A DNA stretch of 64,000 bases from Paracoccus tibetensis (GCF_900102505.1 NZ_FMVT01000003.1:1-64000); one strand, 5' to 3'. Shown: positions 50,633-60,150, counted from the stretch's first letter. Numbers and translations are program-made. The notes: generated from the letters alone by a model not told the origin.

Positions 50633-51694
50633 TCAGGCGGGGCGGTCGTCCCTGTGCTGCCGGAACAGCCGGGCCGCGCGCGCCCAGACAGCGGCGTCCG
50701 GCTGGTCGAGCGTCTCCAGCACCGGCAGCAGCTGCGCCGCGTAATCCTCCGAGCTTTCCAGCGGCAGCATCGAGGGCAGGTTGTCGATCGCCATCACGTC
50801 CAGCGGCGGATGCTCGGCCACGCGCAGCACCGGCGCCTGCCAGCTGGTCGCGCGGTCATAGACCTTGATGGGGGAGAAGTCGCTGGTCGGGTCGCAGGCC
50901 ACGTCGCCGATGACGGCCAGCCGGCGCGCCGCGCCCGTCGCCTCGGCCAGCACGAAGACCGGCGCGCCGGGCTGGGCGAGGATCGCGTTCACCAGGATGT
51001 CGTGCAGCAGCACCTCGGGGAAGGGGCCGCCATGCGCCGTCTCGGCCATGTCCCAGGCCGTGACCGGCACGCCCAGGTCGGTCAGCAGCGCGCTGGCGCC
51101 GCGCCCGACGCGGCCCTTCGCGCCGATGACCAGGGCGTGCGGCCGCGGCCGGGCCGTGCCGTCCAGCCGAGCGCGCAGGCTCTCCACCCAGGCCGCGCGC
51201 TCGGGCCAGGCCTGCATCGGGCCGCAGATGCCGCCGCGCACTTGCGCCGCCCATGCCTCCAGCGAGACGGCGGCGCCGGCATAGCCGGCCCAGTAGCCGA
51301 AGGCCGCGAGGCGCCTGCCCTCGTCGTCCGTCAGGTATTCGAGGTCCAGAAGCGTGCCGCCGCCCGCCCGGAACCGCTCCAGCAGGACGCGGCCGGCGGG
51401 CTGGCCCTTGAAGGCATGCCCGAACATGATGTGGCGGTGGGTCAGGGGCGTGCCGTCCTCGGGCAGCTCCTTGAGGCCGAAGATGATCGCATCAGTCTGG
51501 GCGTTCGGCCAGCTTCCCTCGGGCATCATGGCCGCGCCGGCCTTGGCATAGGCGGCGTCCGGGATGATGCGGGTGGCGCTTTCCTCGACCGTGACGCGGA
51601 AGCCGCGGGCCAGCAGCGCGGCCACGCCCTGCGGCGTGATGCCGACGCGCGCCTCGTTCGGACGGCTCTCGGCCCGGACCCACAGATGCGTCAT
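50633..51694 (-). CDS. Saccharopine dehydrogenase (NAD+, lysine-forming) like protein
   Basis: 353 residues from ATG 51694. AlaDH/PNT fold: N-terminal LWVRAESRPNEARVGITPQGVAALLARGFRVTVEES, ending with an NAD-binding Rossmann domain (PHALVIGAKGRVGRGASALLTDLGV) and HDILVNAIL. Matches saccharopine dehydrogenases described in fungi and some Rhodobacteraceae, which interconvert saccharopine with lysine and 2-oxoglutarate. Stand-alone gene here, so direction and role are unclear. CCACCCC-like upstream sequence gives only a weak ribosome site. Confidence 0.8.
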   Translation of the reverse strand: MTHLWVRAESRPNEARVGITPQGVAALLARGFRVTVEESATRIIPDAAYAKAGAAMMPEGSWPNAQTDAIIFGLKELPEDGTPLTHRHIMFGHAFKGQPAGRVLLERFRAGGGTLLDLEYLTDDEGRRLAAFGYWAGYAGAAVSLEAWAAQVRGGICGPMQAWPERAAWVESLRARLDGTARPRPHALVIGAKGRVGRGASALLTDLGVPVTAWDMAETAHGGPFPEVLLHDILVNAILAQPGAPVFVLAEATGAARRLAVIGDVACDPTSDFSPIKVYDRATSWQAPVLRVAEHPPLDVMAIDNLPSMLPLESSEDYAAQLLPVLETLDQPDAAVWARAARLFRQHRDDRPA

Positions 51695-51832
51695 GTTCAC
51701 CCCCCTTGTCGCGTGCCGCAAGCACTAGGCCAGCCGCCTTGCGGCGACAAGTCGCGGAACCCGGCGCCGCGGCCAGAGGTTCCCGCCCGGTGCAGCGGGC
51801 CGCCGCAGCCGACATCATGCAAGGAGATCAAC

Positions 51833-52585
51833 ATGCCGCAGTTCAGAACCCTGTCCGCATCCGTGGCCGCGCTGGCCCTTGCCGCCGGCGCCGCCGCCGC
51901 GCAGGAGGCCCATCGCCACGCCGTCGAGGGCGGCGAGGTCGTGATCCATCCGATCCAGCACGCCAGCATGGTGCTGGAGACGCCGGCCGGCGTGATCTAC
52001 GTCGATCCGGTCGAGGGCGCCGACCGCTACGCCGATCTGCCCGCGCCGGACGCGATCCTGCTGACGCATGAGCATGGCGACCATTTCGACACGGACACGC
52101 TGAACGATCTGGCCGAGGCGCCGATGATCGTGAACCAGGCGGTCTTCGACCAGCTGCCCGAGGAGATGCAGGCCCGCGCCACCGTCATGGCCAACGGCGA
52201 CAGCGGCGACATCCTCGGCGCCGAGATCGAGGCGATCCCGGCCTACAACACGACCGAGGACCGGCTGCAGTTCCATCCCGAGGGGCGCGACAACGGCTAT
52301 GTCCTGACGGTTGGCGGGATGCGGTTCCTCATCGCCGGCGACACCGAGGACACGCCCGAGCTGCGCGCGCTGACGGACATCCACGTCGCCTTCCTGCCGA
52401 TGAACCTGCCCTACACGATGACGGTCGAGCAGGCGGCCGAGGCCGTGGCGGCGTTCCAGCCCGACATCGTCTACCCCTACCATTTCGGCGACAGCGACCT
52501 TGAAGAATTCGCCCGGCTGGTCGAAGCTTCCGGCGCAGGCACCGAGGTGGTGATCGCCGAGTGGTATCCCGACGCAGACAGCTGA
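51833..52585 (+). CDS. Periplasmic MBL-fold metallohydrolase (UlaG-like)
   Basis: 250 residues. Signal peptide (VAALALAAGAAAAQEA). Metal motif LLTHEHGDHFD (HxHxDH) with HASMVLETPAGVIYVDPV, FLIAGDTEDTPEL and VYPYHFGD, the UlaG/YtoQ-like branch of the beta-lactamase fold. A hydrolase acting on an unknown periplasmic substrate. AAGGAGATCAAC before ATG 51833 fixes the start. Its last 25 bases overlap the GTG-started VTT gene. Confidence 0.85.
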   Translation: MPQFRTLSASVAALALAAGAAAAQEAHRHAVEGGEVVIHPIQHASMVLETPAGVIYVDPVEGADRYADLPAPDAILLTHEHGDHFDTDTLNDLAEAPMIVNQAVFDQLPEEMQARATVMANGDSGDILGAEIEAIPAYNTTEDRLQFHPEGRDNGYVLTVGGMRFLIAGDTEDTPELRALTDIHVAFLPMNLPYTMTVEQAAEAVAAFQPDIVYPYHFGDSDLEEFARLVEASGAGTEVVIAEWYPDADS

Positions 52586-53301
52586 TCCGGCAGGCCCGGA
52601 TGCGCCGGCTCGCCCTGCGCGGGGGGCTGGCGCTTCTGGCGCTGGCGGGCCTGGGCATCCTCGGCTTCGTCCTCTGGCCCTCGATCACCGAGCTGCAATC
52701 GGACCTGACGCGGCTGCACGAGATCATCGAGGATGCCCGCGACTGGCGCGACGACAACACGCTGCTGGCGGTCGGGCTGTTCCTGACGGTCTTCAGCCTC
52801 GGCAGCGTGCTGCCCCTGCCGGTGGTCGCGGGCCTGACGCTGGTCGGCGGCGCCGCCTTCGGCTTCTGGGCCGGGTTCCTGCTGTCGGTGTTGGCGACGG
52901 TGGCGGGCGCGTCGCTGTCCTTCCTGATCGCGCAGCACCTGCTGAACCGCCCGATCCGCCGCTGGCTCGGCCCGCGCGCCGTGCAGATCGACACGGCCGT
53001 GGCCCGGAACGGCACGCTGGCGCTGCTCAGCCTGCGGCTGACGCCCGGCCTGCCCTTCGTCCTTCTGAACATGGGCGCCGGCGTCAGCGCCATGCGGCTG
53101 GCCACCTTCGCCGCCGTGACCGGCATCGGCGTGATCCCGAACAAGGCCATCCTCGCCGCCGCCGGCACCCAGCTGGCCGAGATCGACCAGGTCAGCGACA
53201 TCTTCAGCCCGCGGATCATCCTTCTGCTGATCGCGCTGGCCCTGACGCCGTGGGTGCTGCGCTGGATCGCGCGCCGCCTTGCGGGCGAGGCGCCGGCCTA
53301 G
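52561..53301 (+). CDS. TVP38/TMEM64 (VTT) family membrane protein
   Basis: 246 residues, GTG start at 52561 inside the preceding gene. About five to six membrane segments with the VTT core, GSVLPLPVVAGLTLVGGAAFGFWAGFLLSVLATVAGASLSFLIAQ and LRLTPGLPFVLLNMGAG. The family (DedA-related) moves lipids or other cargo across membranes; substrate unknown. Converges with and overlaps the RluA-type gene by four bases at its end. Confidence 0.85.
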   Translation: MVSRRRQLIRQARMRRLALRGGLALLALAGLGILGFVLWPSITELQSDLTRLHEIIEDARDWRDDNTLLAVGLFLTVFSLGSVLPLPVVAGLTLVGGAAFGFWAGFLLSVLATVAGASLSFLIAQHLLNRPIRRWLGPRAVQIDTAVARNGTLALLSLRLTPGLPFVLLNMGAGVSAMRLATFAAVTGIGVIPNKAILAAAGTQLAEIDQVSDIFSPRIILLLIALALTPWVLRWIARRLAGEAPA

Positions 53302-53948
53302 AACGGCACCGGCGCCGAGAAGCTCATCGTCACGCCGCTGTCCGGGTGGCGCAGGCGCAGGCTCTCGGCATGCAGCATCAGCCGCGGATGCGCGGCGGCC
53401 GCACCGGCGGCATAGAGCGGATCGCCGAGGATCGGGTGGCCCGTCTCGGCCATGTGGACGCGCAGCTGGTGGCTGCGCCCCGTGACGGGCATCAGCCGCA
53501 CCCGCGTCTCGGCATCCGAGGCGCGCATTACGCGCCAGTCGGTCTGCGCGGGCCGCCCCTCGAGGTGATCCACCTTCTGCCGCGGGCGGTTCGGCCAGTC
53601 GACAATTAGCGGCAGGTCTACGCGGCCGGTCTTCGGCTCCAGCCGTCCGGCGAGGCGGGCAACATAGACCTTCTTCACCTGCCGCGTCTCGAACTGCTTG
53701 CCCAGGGTCCGTTGCGCGTGGGGCGTCAGCGCGAAGACCATAACGCCCGAGGTGTCGAGGTCCAGCCGATGCACCAGCAGCACCGTCGGAAAGGCGCCGC
53801 GCAGCCGCGCGATCAGGCAGTCGGCCCGGTCCTCGCCGCGCCCCGGCACGGACAGAAGGCCCGCCTGCTTGTCCACCACGAGGATCTCGTGATCGGCATG
53901 CAGCACCACGGGCGCGCCCGGCGGGGGCGCGTAGACGAAGCCGGTCAT
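53298..53948 (-). CDS. RluA family pseudouridine synthase
   Basis: 216 residues from ATG 53948, sharing ATGA with the LysE-type stop. Catalytic Asp in VHRLDLDTSGVMVFAL; also ILVVDKQAGLLSVPG and VTGRSHQLRVHMAETGHPILGDPLY. It makes pseudouridine in RNA; short length without an S4 domain fits RluA (23S U746/tRNA U32) or TruC-type enzymes. The specific target is inferred only. Last gene of the overlapping run from 55399. Confidence 0.85.
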   Translation of the reverse strand: MTGFVYAPPPGAPVVLHADHEILVVDKQAGLLSVPGRGEDRADCLIARLRGAFPTVLLVHRLDLDTSGVMVFALTPHAQRTLGKQFETRQVKKVYVARLAGRLEPKTGRVDLPLIVDWPNRPRQKVDHLEGRPAQTDWRVMRASDAETRVRLMPVTGRSHQLRVHMAETGHPILGDPLYAAGAAAAHPRLMLHAESLRLRHPDSGVTMSFSAPVPF

Positions 53949-54571
53949 CGCGCGATCAGGCGCAGCGCGAGGCCCGCAAACATCACCGCGGCGATCCGGT
54001 TCACCAGCCCGAGCCGCCGGCCGATCACGTGCCCGGCCAGCCCACCGACGATGCCGTAGCCCATCGTGACCAGCGTGCCGGTGAAGGCGAAGATCAGCCC
54101 GAGGCCGAGGATCTGCTGCCAGACCGGCCCCCAGGCCGGGTTGGTGAATTGCGGCAGGAAGGCCAGCAGGAACAGCACCGGCTTGGGGTTCAGCGCGTTG
54201 GACAGGAAGCCGCGGCGGATAATGTTCCACACCCGGACGCTGCCGCGCGCCGCAGGATCGACATCGCCGCTGCGCCAGCTTTTCCAAGCGAGCCACAGCA
54301 GATAGGCCGCGCCGACATACTTGATCGCCCGCAGCGCCTCGGGATGGGCGGCCACCACCGCGCCTAGGCCCACCGTCGCCAGCGTCACATGCATCAGGAC
54401 CCCGAGGCCGACGCCGAAGCCTGCCCAGGCCCCCGCGCGCGGCCCGCCCTGGATGCCGCAGGCGCTGGCGAAGAACACGTCCTGGCCCGGCGCGAAGTTC
54501 AGGACCAGCCCGCCCAGGATGAAGGCGATCAGCTGGCTGGTGGGGATGGCGGCCAGCGTCTCCCAGATCAC
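53945..54571 (-). CDS. LysE family amino-acid efflux transporter
   Basis: 208 residues from GTG 54571, which overlaps the GFA stop (GTGA). Six membrane segments with ILGGLVLNFAPGQDVFFASACGIQGGPRAGAWAGFGVGLG and FLSNALNPKPVLFLLAFLPQF, the RhtB/LysE signatures. Exports amino acids or homoserine-like compounds. The frame runs on into neighbouring genes on both sides, so neither longer reading was used. Central gene of a four-gene overlapping operon. Confidence 0.88.
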   Translation of the reverse strand: MIWETLAAIPTSQLIAFILGGLVLNFAPGQDVFFASACGIQGGPRAGAWAGFGVGLGVLMHVTLATVGLGAVVAAHPEALRAIKYVGAAYLLWLAWKSWRSGDVDPAARGSVRVWNIIRRGFLSNALNPKPVLFLLAFLPQFTNPAWGPVWQQILGLGLIFAFTGTLVTMGYGIVGGLAGHVIGRRLGLVNRIAAVMFAGLALRLIAR

Positions 54572-54966
54572 GCCTCGGCCTCCTGCGGCCATTGCGGCAG
54601 CCCGTCCGCGATCGGGTAGTAGTCGCCCTTGTCGGCGACGAAGATATGCCCCTCCAGCACCATGCCGGTGGGCGCGTCGAGGCAGCCGGCCGAGATGTCG
54701 GTCTCGTCCCCGCCGATCTTCCGCCAAGCCAGCGCGCTGCCGCATTCGGTGCAAAAGGCCCGCTCGGCCGTCTCCGACGAGCGGAACCAGCGCAGCGGGC
54801 CGTTGACGTCCAGATCCAGCACGCCGACGGCGGCCCAGACATGGCCCGACCAGCGCCGGCACTGGCCGCAATGGCAGGCCCGCAGCACGTCGCTGCCGCG
54901 CCTCGCCCGGAGGGTCACGGCGCCGCAGAGGCAGCGCCCGCTCAGGTCATAGCTTTCCAAAGACAT
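54568..54966 (-). CDS. GFA (glutathione-dependent formaldehyde-activating-like) family protein
   Basis: 132 residues from ATG 54966, which lies 20 bases inside the preceding gene. Cysteine motifs GRCLCGAVTL, RACHCGQCRRWSG and FCTECGSALAW are the zinc-binding signature of GFA/CENP-V proteins. The original formaldehyde role is disputed; most members are functionally unassigned. Translationally overlapped on both sides. Confidence 0.85.
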   Translation of the reverse strand: MSLESYDLSGRCLCGAVTLRARRGSDVLRACHCGQCRRWSGHVWAAVGVLDLDVNGPLRWFRSSETAERAFCTECGSALAWRKIGGDETDISAGCLDAPTGMVLEGHIFVADKGDYYPIADGLPQWPQEAEA

Positions 54967-55399
54967 CCTCCAGGATTTGCGCCAGCGCGTCCGCATCCGC
55001 CTGCCGGAACGCGTCCGGGCGGTCGCTGTCGATGTCCAGAACCCCGATCAGCCGCCCGCCCGCGCTGAAGACGGGCAGCACGATCTCGGACCGGGTGCTG
55101 CTGGAACAGGCGATGTGGCCGGGAAAGGCCTCCACGTCGGGAACGATCTGCACCTCTCCCGTGCGCGCCGCCGCCCCGCAGACCCCGCGCGAGAAGGGGA
55201 TGACCAGGCAGCCATGCCCGCCCTGGTAGGGGCCGATCTTCAGCAGCTCGGGCGCCACGACCCGGTAGAAGCCCGTCCAGTCGAAGCGGTCGTCCGAATG
55301 GTGCAGCTCGCAGGCCACGGTGGCCATCAGCGCGACCTCGTCGGTCTCGCCCTCGCAGAGGGCCCGGATGCGGGCCGCGATGTCGTCATACTGGCTCAT
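54947..55399 (-). CDS. msrC: GAF-domain free methionine-(R)-sulfoxide reductase
   Basis: 150 residues. Single GAF domain with WTGFYRV, LVIPFSRGVCGAAARTGEVQIVPDVEAFPGHIACSSSTRSEIVLPV: this is the fRMsr/YebR pattern, with the resolving and catalytic cysteines (GVCG and HIAC) in place. Reduces free Met-R-sulfoxide. Begins the overlapping run GFA-LysE-RluA. It complements MsrPQ for proteins elsewhere in the window. Confidence 0.85.
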   Translation of the reverse strand: MSQYDDIAARIRALCEGETDEVALMATVACELHHSDDRFDWTGFYRVVAPELLKIGPYQGGHGCLVIPFSRGVCGAAARTGEVQIVPDVEAFPGHIACSSSTRSEIVLPVFSAGGRLIGVLDIDSDRPDAFRQADADALAQILEDVFGKL

Positions 55400-55483
55400 G
55401 GGGTCTTCTTACGCCGCAATAAGCGCCGCGAGAAGATGGCGCCTGCACTTGCCGGATGCCGGCCCGCGGGCCAATGTCGCGCC

Positions 55484-56812
55484 ATGCGCCCGCCCTCGCT
55501 GACCGCCCGCATCCTCGCGCTGATCCTCCTCGTGCAGCTGGCCCTGATCGGGCTTCTGGGCGCGGGCAGCCTCGACCGCCTGCGCCGCGACATCGCCGCC
55601 GAGACGCGGATGGCCGCTGCCACGGCGCGGGACCTGGTGCTGGCGACGATCGGCACGATGGCCGGCGCGGTGCCGCCCGACCGGCTGATGGCCCTCTTGC
55701 CCGAGCGCCTGACCGAGCCGCGCCACGCCCGCATCGGCGTACGCGACGCGCTGGACGGCAGCCTCCGCCAGCCGCGGGGGCCGGCCGACCCGACGCAGCC
55801 TGCGCCGGACTGGTTCGCCCGCGCGGTGGCGCCCGAGCCGCTGGAGACGCGGCTTCCCGTGGTGATCGCCGGCCGCCCGCGCGGCCATGTCCTGATCACC
55901 GGCGATCCCGCCCAGCTGATCGCCCGCGCCTGGCGCGACATGCGGGCGCTGATGGCCCTGGCCCTCGTCGCGGCGGGGCTTCAGGCCGGGCTGATCCTGC
56001 TGGCGGTGCGGCACGCGCTGCGGCCCGTGGGCACCATCGGCGCGCGGCTGTCGGACCTCGCACGGGGCGATCTGACCGCCCGCGTGGGTCCGGTGGCCGG
56101 TCCCGACCTCGCCCCGCTGGCGCGCCACACCGACCGCCTGGCCGAGGTGCTGGAGCAGGCGCGGGACGAGCGGCGGCGCCTGCAGGCGCAGATCGTCCTG
56201 CGCGCCGATGCCGAGCGCAAGGCCATCGCCCGCGACCTGCATGACGAGATGGGCCCCTGCCTCTTCGGCCTGAGGGTCGAGGCCGATGCCCTGCGCGGCG
56301 CGACCGATCCCGCCGTCGCGGAATCCGCCGCCCAGATCGCCGCCATCGCCGAGCAGATCGGCGCGATCAACCGCGCCCTGCTGAACGACCTGCGCCCGAT
56401 GGCTATCGGCCAGCTGCCGCTGGCGGCGGTGCTGCGCGACTATGCCGAGGACCTCGCGCGCCGCTTCCCCGACACCCGCGTAGACATCGACATCGCCGCC
56501 GGCCTTCCCGAACCCGACGAGGCGACCGCGCTCACGCTGTTCCGCATCCTGCAAGAGGGCACGACCAATGCGCTGCGCCATGCCGGCGCGGGCGCCATCC
56601 GCGTCCGGCTGTGGACCGATCCCGCCCATTGGCGCATCCGCGTCGCCGACGACGGCACCGGCATCGCGGAAGGCCGACCCGAGGGGGCGGGCCTGACTGG
56701 GATGCGCGAGCGGATCACCCTGCTCGGCGGCGATCTGCGGTTGTCATCCAGCCCCGCCGGCACCACAGTCGAGGCCAGCCTGCCGCGCCGGGGCGAATGG
56801 CAGGCGGCATGA
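55484..56812 (+). CDS. NarL-type sensor histidine kinase
   Basis: 442 residues from ATG 55484. Membrane helices at about 9-30 and 165-185 flank a roughly 130-residue periplasmic sensor; a HAMP region follows (about 185-235). The HisKA_3 dimer has ERKAIARDLHDEMGPCLFGL with phospho-His in LHDE, and the ATPase has VADDGTGIAEGRPEGAGLTGMRERITLLGG. Signal unknown. The response regulator gene follows by 28 bases. Confidence 0.88.
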   Translation: MRPPSLTARILALILLVQLALIGLLGAGSLDRLRRDIAAETRMAAATARDLVLATIGTMAGAVPPDRLMALLPERLTEPRHARIGVRDALDGSLRQPRGPADPTQPAPDWFARAVAPEPLETRLPVVIAGRPRGHVLITGDPAQLIARAWRDMRALMALALVAAGLQAGLILLAVRHALRPVGTIGARLSDLARGDLTARVGPVAGPDLAPLARHTDRLAEVLEQARDERRRLQAQIVLRADAERKAIARDLHDEMGPCLFGLRVEADALRGATDPAVAESAAQIAAIAEQIGAINRALLNDLRPMAIGQLPLAAVLRDYAEDLARRFPDTRVDIDIAAGLPEPDEATALTLFRILQEGTTNALRHAGAGAIRVRLWTDPAHWRIRVADDGTGIAEGRPEGAGLTGMRERITLLGGDLRLSSSPAGTTVEASLPRRGEWQAA

Positions 56813-56840
56813 CGGACAGGGCAGCGGAAGGCGTGGACAG

Positions 56841-57464
56841 ATGAAACGGGCCCTCGTGATCGACGATCACCCGATCACCCATCTCGGAGCCAGCCGCCTG
56901 CTGCGCGAGCTGGGCTATGACGAGGTCGGGCAGGCCATGTCCGGCGAGGCAGCGCTGGCGCAGCTTCAGGACGGCCCCGCGCCCGACCTCATCGTGCTCG
57001 ACATCAGCCTGCCGGGCGCGGGCGGTCTGGACCTGGTCGCGCCGCTCCGCGCGCAGGCGGCCGGGGCGCGGGTGCTGATCTTCTCGATGAACGACCAGAC
57101 CGCCTTCGCCGCCCGCGCCCTGCAGGCCGGGGCGCAAGGCTTCCTGTCGAAGAACGCCCCCCCGTCCGAGTTCCGCGACGCGGTGCGGACGCTGGAGGCG
57201 GGCGAGTTCTACCTTGCGCCGAAACAGGCGATGGCGCTGGCGACGCTGCGGGCGGGCGCGGCGGCCGATCCTCTGGCCGCACTGTCCGACCGGGAACGGC
57301 AGGTCCTGGCGCTGATCGGCCAGGGCGCCAGCCTGCAGGCCATCGCGGACGCGCTTCAGGTCAGCTACAAGACCGCCGCCAATACCTCGTCGGCGCTGAA
57401 GAAGAAGCTGGGCGTGGACGGGATCAACGGGCTGATGAAATTCGCGCTGGACAGCGGTATCTGA
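56841..57464 (+). CDS. NarL/FixJ family response regulator
   Basis: 207 residues. Receiver domain with IDDHP, phospho-acceptor Asp54 (LIVLDISLPG) and SKNAPPSEF; C-terminal LuxR-type helix-turn-helix (LSDRERQVLALIGQGASLQAIADALQVSYKTAANTSSALKKKLGV). Paired with the kinase 28 bases upstream. Regulated genes not evident; the DUF2478 gene follows by 14 bases and may be co-transcribed. Confidence 0.92.
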   Translation: MKRALVIDDHPITHLGASRLLRELGYDEVGQAMSGEAALAQLQDGPAPDLIVLDISLPGAGGLDLVAPLRAQAAGARVLIFSMNDQTAFAARALQAGAQGFLSKNAPPSEFRDAVRTLEAGEFYLAPKQAMALATLRAGAAADPLAALSDRERQVLALIGQGASLQAIADALQVSYKTAANTSSALKKKLGVDGINGLMKFALDSGI

Positions 57465-57478
57465 AGGGGGAGGGCGCG

Positions 57479-57988
57479 ATGCTGGCCTGGTTCGGACTGG
57501 ACGAGACGGCCCCGCCCGGCGCGGCGGACCGGATGCTGGCGGCGCTGGCCGCGGATCTCGCGCAGGCAGGCTGGCGGCTGGCCGGCGCGGTGCAGCACAA
57601 CCTCGACCATGGCGCTGACTGCGCCTGCGACATGGAGCTGGTGCTGCTGGCCGAGCCGGAAGCCCCGCCGATCCGCATCTCGCAATCGCTCGGAACCCTG
57701 TCCTCGGGCTGCCGCCTCGACAGCGGCGCGCTGCAGATGGCGGCGGGACGCGTCGCCGCCCGCCTGGACGGCGCCGAGCTGCTGATCCTGCCGAAATTCG
57801 GCCAGCAGGAGGCCCATGGCCGCGGCTTCCGCGAGGTCATCGGCGCGGCCCTGCTGCGCGATCTGCCGGTGCTGCTGCACGTCCCGCGCCAGCAGCGGGC
57901 CGCCTTCGCCGAATTCGCGGGCGATCTGGCGCAGGAAGTTCCGGCCGCCGCGCTAGCGGGCTGGGTGCGGGCGCAGCGGGCGGCGTGA
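57479..57988 (+). CDS. DUF2478 domain protein
   Basis: 169 residues. DUF2478 is a small P-loop-related NTPase-like family seen in molybdenum and other gene clusters of alphaproteobacteria. Here the family features are WRLAGAVQHN, CACDMELVLL, SQSLGTLSSGCRLDSGALQMAAGRV and ELLILPKFGQQEAHGRGFREVIGAALLRDLPVLLHVPRQQ. The Walker A is degenerate. The link to molybdate elsewhere is known; here it follows a two-component pair, with no mod genes near. Confidence 0.8.
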   Translation: MLAWFGLDETAPPGAADRMLAALAADLAQAGWRLAGAVQHNLDHGADCACDMELVLLAEPEAPPIRISQSLGTLSSGCRLDSGALQMAAGRVAARLDGAELLILPKFGQQEAHGRGFREVIGAALLRDLPVLLHVPRQQRAAFAEFAGDLAQEVPAAALAGWVRAQRAA

Positions 57989-58148
57989 TGGCGCCTAGGC
58001 CGCGCAAGGCGCTGGCGCAACGCAGGTTTCTGCGGCGGTGGTCGATGTGACGCATTTCTGCGGACCTGCCGCCCGTGCCATTGTCGCGCCCGAAGCCGGT
58101 CGAGCCGCACGCTCTGCCCTGCCCGGCCGCGCCCCCTTTGACCTTTGA

Positions 58149-59138
58149 GTGCTGACGATGACCCTGGCCTTCCCGATGAGCCGCAAGCGATTCGCCGACC
58201 TCTCCGAGCAGGAGGTGATGGCGCTGGCCATCTCCTCCGAGGAGGACGACGCGCGCATCTACCGCAACTGGGCCCAGCACCTGCGCGACGACTATCCGGC
58301 GACCGCCGCCATCTTCGAGGCGATGGGCGCCGAGGAGGACGGCCACCGCCGCCAGCTGCTGGACGCCTACGAGGCGCGGTGGGGCCGCGCGATCCCGGTG
58401 ATCCGGCGCGAGCATGTCGCCGGCTACTACAGCCGCCGTCCCGCCTGGATGATGGACAACCTCTCGCTGGAGACGATCCGCGCCGAGGCCGCCGGGATGG
58501 AACGCGAGGCGGCCGAGTTCTACGCCCGCGCCGCGCAGGGCAGCGGCGATGCGGGCATCCGCAAGCTGCTGGGCGACCTGGCCGCCGCCGAGCGGGGGCA
58601 TGAGGGGCTGGCGGGCGATCTGGCCGAGGCGCATCTGGACCCCGAGGCGCGCGCCTCCGAGGATGCGGCGAACCATCGCAGCTTCGTGCTGACCTGGGTG
58701 CAGCCGGGCCTGGCGGGGCTGATGGACGGCAGCGTCTCGACCCTGGCGCCGATCTTCGCGACCGCCTTCGCGACGCAGGACCCCTGGACGACCTTCCTCG
58801 TGGGCCTCGCCGCCAGCCTCGGCGCGGGCATCAGCATGGGCTTCACCGAGGCCGCCTCGGATGACGGGATCGTCTCGGGGCGCGGCTCGCCCATCAAGCG
58901 CGGGATCGCCTCGGGCGTGATGACGGCGGTCGGCGGCCTCGGGCACGCGCTGCCCTACCTCATCCCCGACTTCTGGACCGCCACGACCATCGCCATCGCC
59001 GTGGTCTTCGTCGAGCTGTGGGCCATCGCCTGGATCCAGAACCGCTGGATGCAGACCCCGTTCTGGCGCGCGACCTTGCAAGTCGTGGTGGGCGGTGGTT
59101 TGGTGCTGGCCGTGGGGGTGCTGATCGGGTCCGGCTGA
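58149..59138 (+). CDS. mbfA: MbfA: membrane-bound ferritin / VIT1-like iron exporter
   Basis: 329 residues from GTG 58149; ATGs at 58158 or 58176 are alternatives. The N-terminal half is a ferritin-like di-iron domain ([34 protein letters not shown]), and the C-terminal half is a VIT1-type transporter with about five membrane segments ([13 protein letters not shown]). MbfA exports iron and protects from peroxide in rhizobia, where Irr represses it. No clear Irr box was identified in the 160 bases before the gene. Confidence 0.92.
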   Translation: MLTMTLAFPMSRKRFADLSEQEVMALAISSEEDDARIYRNWAQHLRDDYPATAAIFEAMGAEEDGHRRQLLDAYEARWGRAIPVIRREHVAGYYSRRPAWMMDNLSLETIRAEAAGMEREAAEFYARAAQGSGDAGIRKLLGDLAAAERGHEGLAGDLAEAHLDPEARASEDAANHRSFVLTWVQPGLAGLMDGSVSTLAPIFATAFATQDPWTTFLVGLAASLGAGISMGFTEAASDDGIVSGRGSPIKRGIASGVMTAVGGLGHALPYLIPDFWTATTIAIAVVFVELWAIAWIQNRWMQTPFWRATLQVVVGGGLVLAVGVLIGSG

Positions 59139-59186
59139 CGCGCCACGGCAAGCGAGGACGCGTGAGAGAACCGCATCGGGCAGCGC

Positions 59187-60113
59187 ATGGCTGAGGTCTT
59201 CCTGCGGACCCTGCCCTTCTTCGGGCTGATCGGCCTCGGCTGGCTGGCCGCCGCACTGCGCTTCTTCCCCGACGAGGCCGCGGCCTGGCTGACCCGCTTC
59301 GTCTTCTACTTCGCGCTGTCCGCGATGCTGTTCCGCTTCTCGTCCGGCCTCGACCTCGGCGAGCTGTTCGAACTGCGCTTCGCGCTGGCCTATCTGGTCG
59401 GCTCCACGGCGGTCTGGGCGATCGGCATGGCGGTCGGGCGCCTGCGCGGCCTGTCCGTGCCGGAGGCCGCGATGGAGGCGCATTGCTGCATGATCGGCAA
59501 TACCGGCTTTCTCGGCGTGCCGCTGCTGATCGCCCTGATGGGGCCCGTCGCCGTCGGCCCGGTCCTGATGGTGCTGACCATCGACATGCTGGTCTTCTCG
59601 ACGCTGATCACGCTGATCATCCATGCCGCGCGCCACGGCGGCCTGCGCCTCGCCGCGCTGGTCCCGGTGCTGCGCGGCATCGCGGCGAACCCGATGGTCC
59701 TGTCGATGGTCGCGGGCCTCGGCTGGTCGGTCGCCGGCTGGCCGATGCCGGCCCCGCTGGACGAGTTCCTGGCGCTGCTCGGCGCGGCCGCGACGCCCGG
59801 CGCGCTGTTCGCCATCGGCGCGGGTCTCGCGGCGCGGCGGCTGGTGCGGGTGGCGGCGGCGGGCTGGCTCAGCGGCGCGAAGCTGGTGCTGCATCCGCTG
59901 GCGGTGGGCCTTGCGGCCTGGGGCGTCGGCGTGGACGCCGGGCCGGCCTCGGTGATGGTCGCCGCGGCGGCGCTGCCGGTGGCGGGCAACACCTACATGC
60001 TGGCGCGGCATTTCGGCGTCGCGCCGCAGCGCGTCTCGGCCACGATCCTGATCTCGACCGCGCTGAGCATCGTGACCATTCCCGTCATCATGAACCTGGT
60101 CTCGCCCAGCTGA
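59187..60113 (+). CDS. AEC family transporter
   Basis: 308 residues with about ten membrane segments. Blocks such as VFYFALSAMLFRFSSG, MIGNTGFLGVPLLIALMG and AAALPVAGNTYMLARHFG match the auxin efflux carrier family, which carries organic acids or auxin-like compounds. Substrate unknown. Starts 48 bases after mbfA. Confidence 0.88.
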   Translation: MAEVFLRTLPFFGLIGLGWLAAALRFFPDEAAAWLTRFVFYFALSAMLFRFSSGLDLGELFELRFALAYLVGSTAVWAIGMAVGRLRGLSVPEAAMEAHCCMIGNTGFLGVPLLIALMGPVAVGPVLMVLTIDMLVFSTLITLIIHAARHGGLRLAALVPVLRGIAANPMVLSMVAGLGWSVAGWPMPAPLDEFLALLGAAATPGALFAIGAGLAARRLVRVAAAGWLSGAKLVLHPLAVGLAAWGVGVDAGPASVMVAAAALPVAGNTYMLARHFGVAPQRVSATILISTALSIVTIPVIMNLVSPS

Positions 60114-60150
60114 CCGCCCGCGCCGCCCGCCGGGGTCGCGGCGCCGCGGC

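Noticed and set aside
53298..54842. Single 514-codon minus-strand frame
   Set aside because: It joins shadow sequence of the GFA and LysE-type genes to the RluA-type gene. Separate starts and overlap junctions (GTGA, ATGA) explain the area better.
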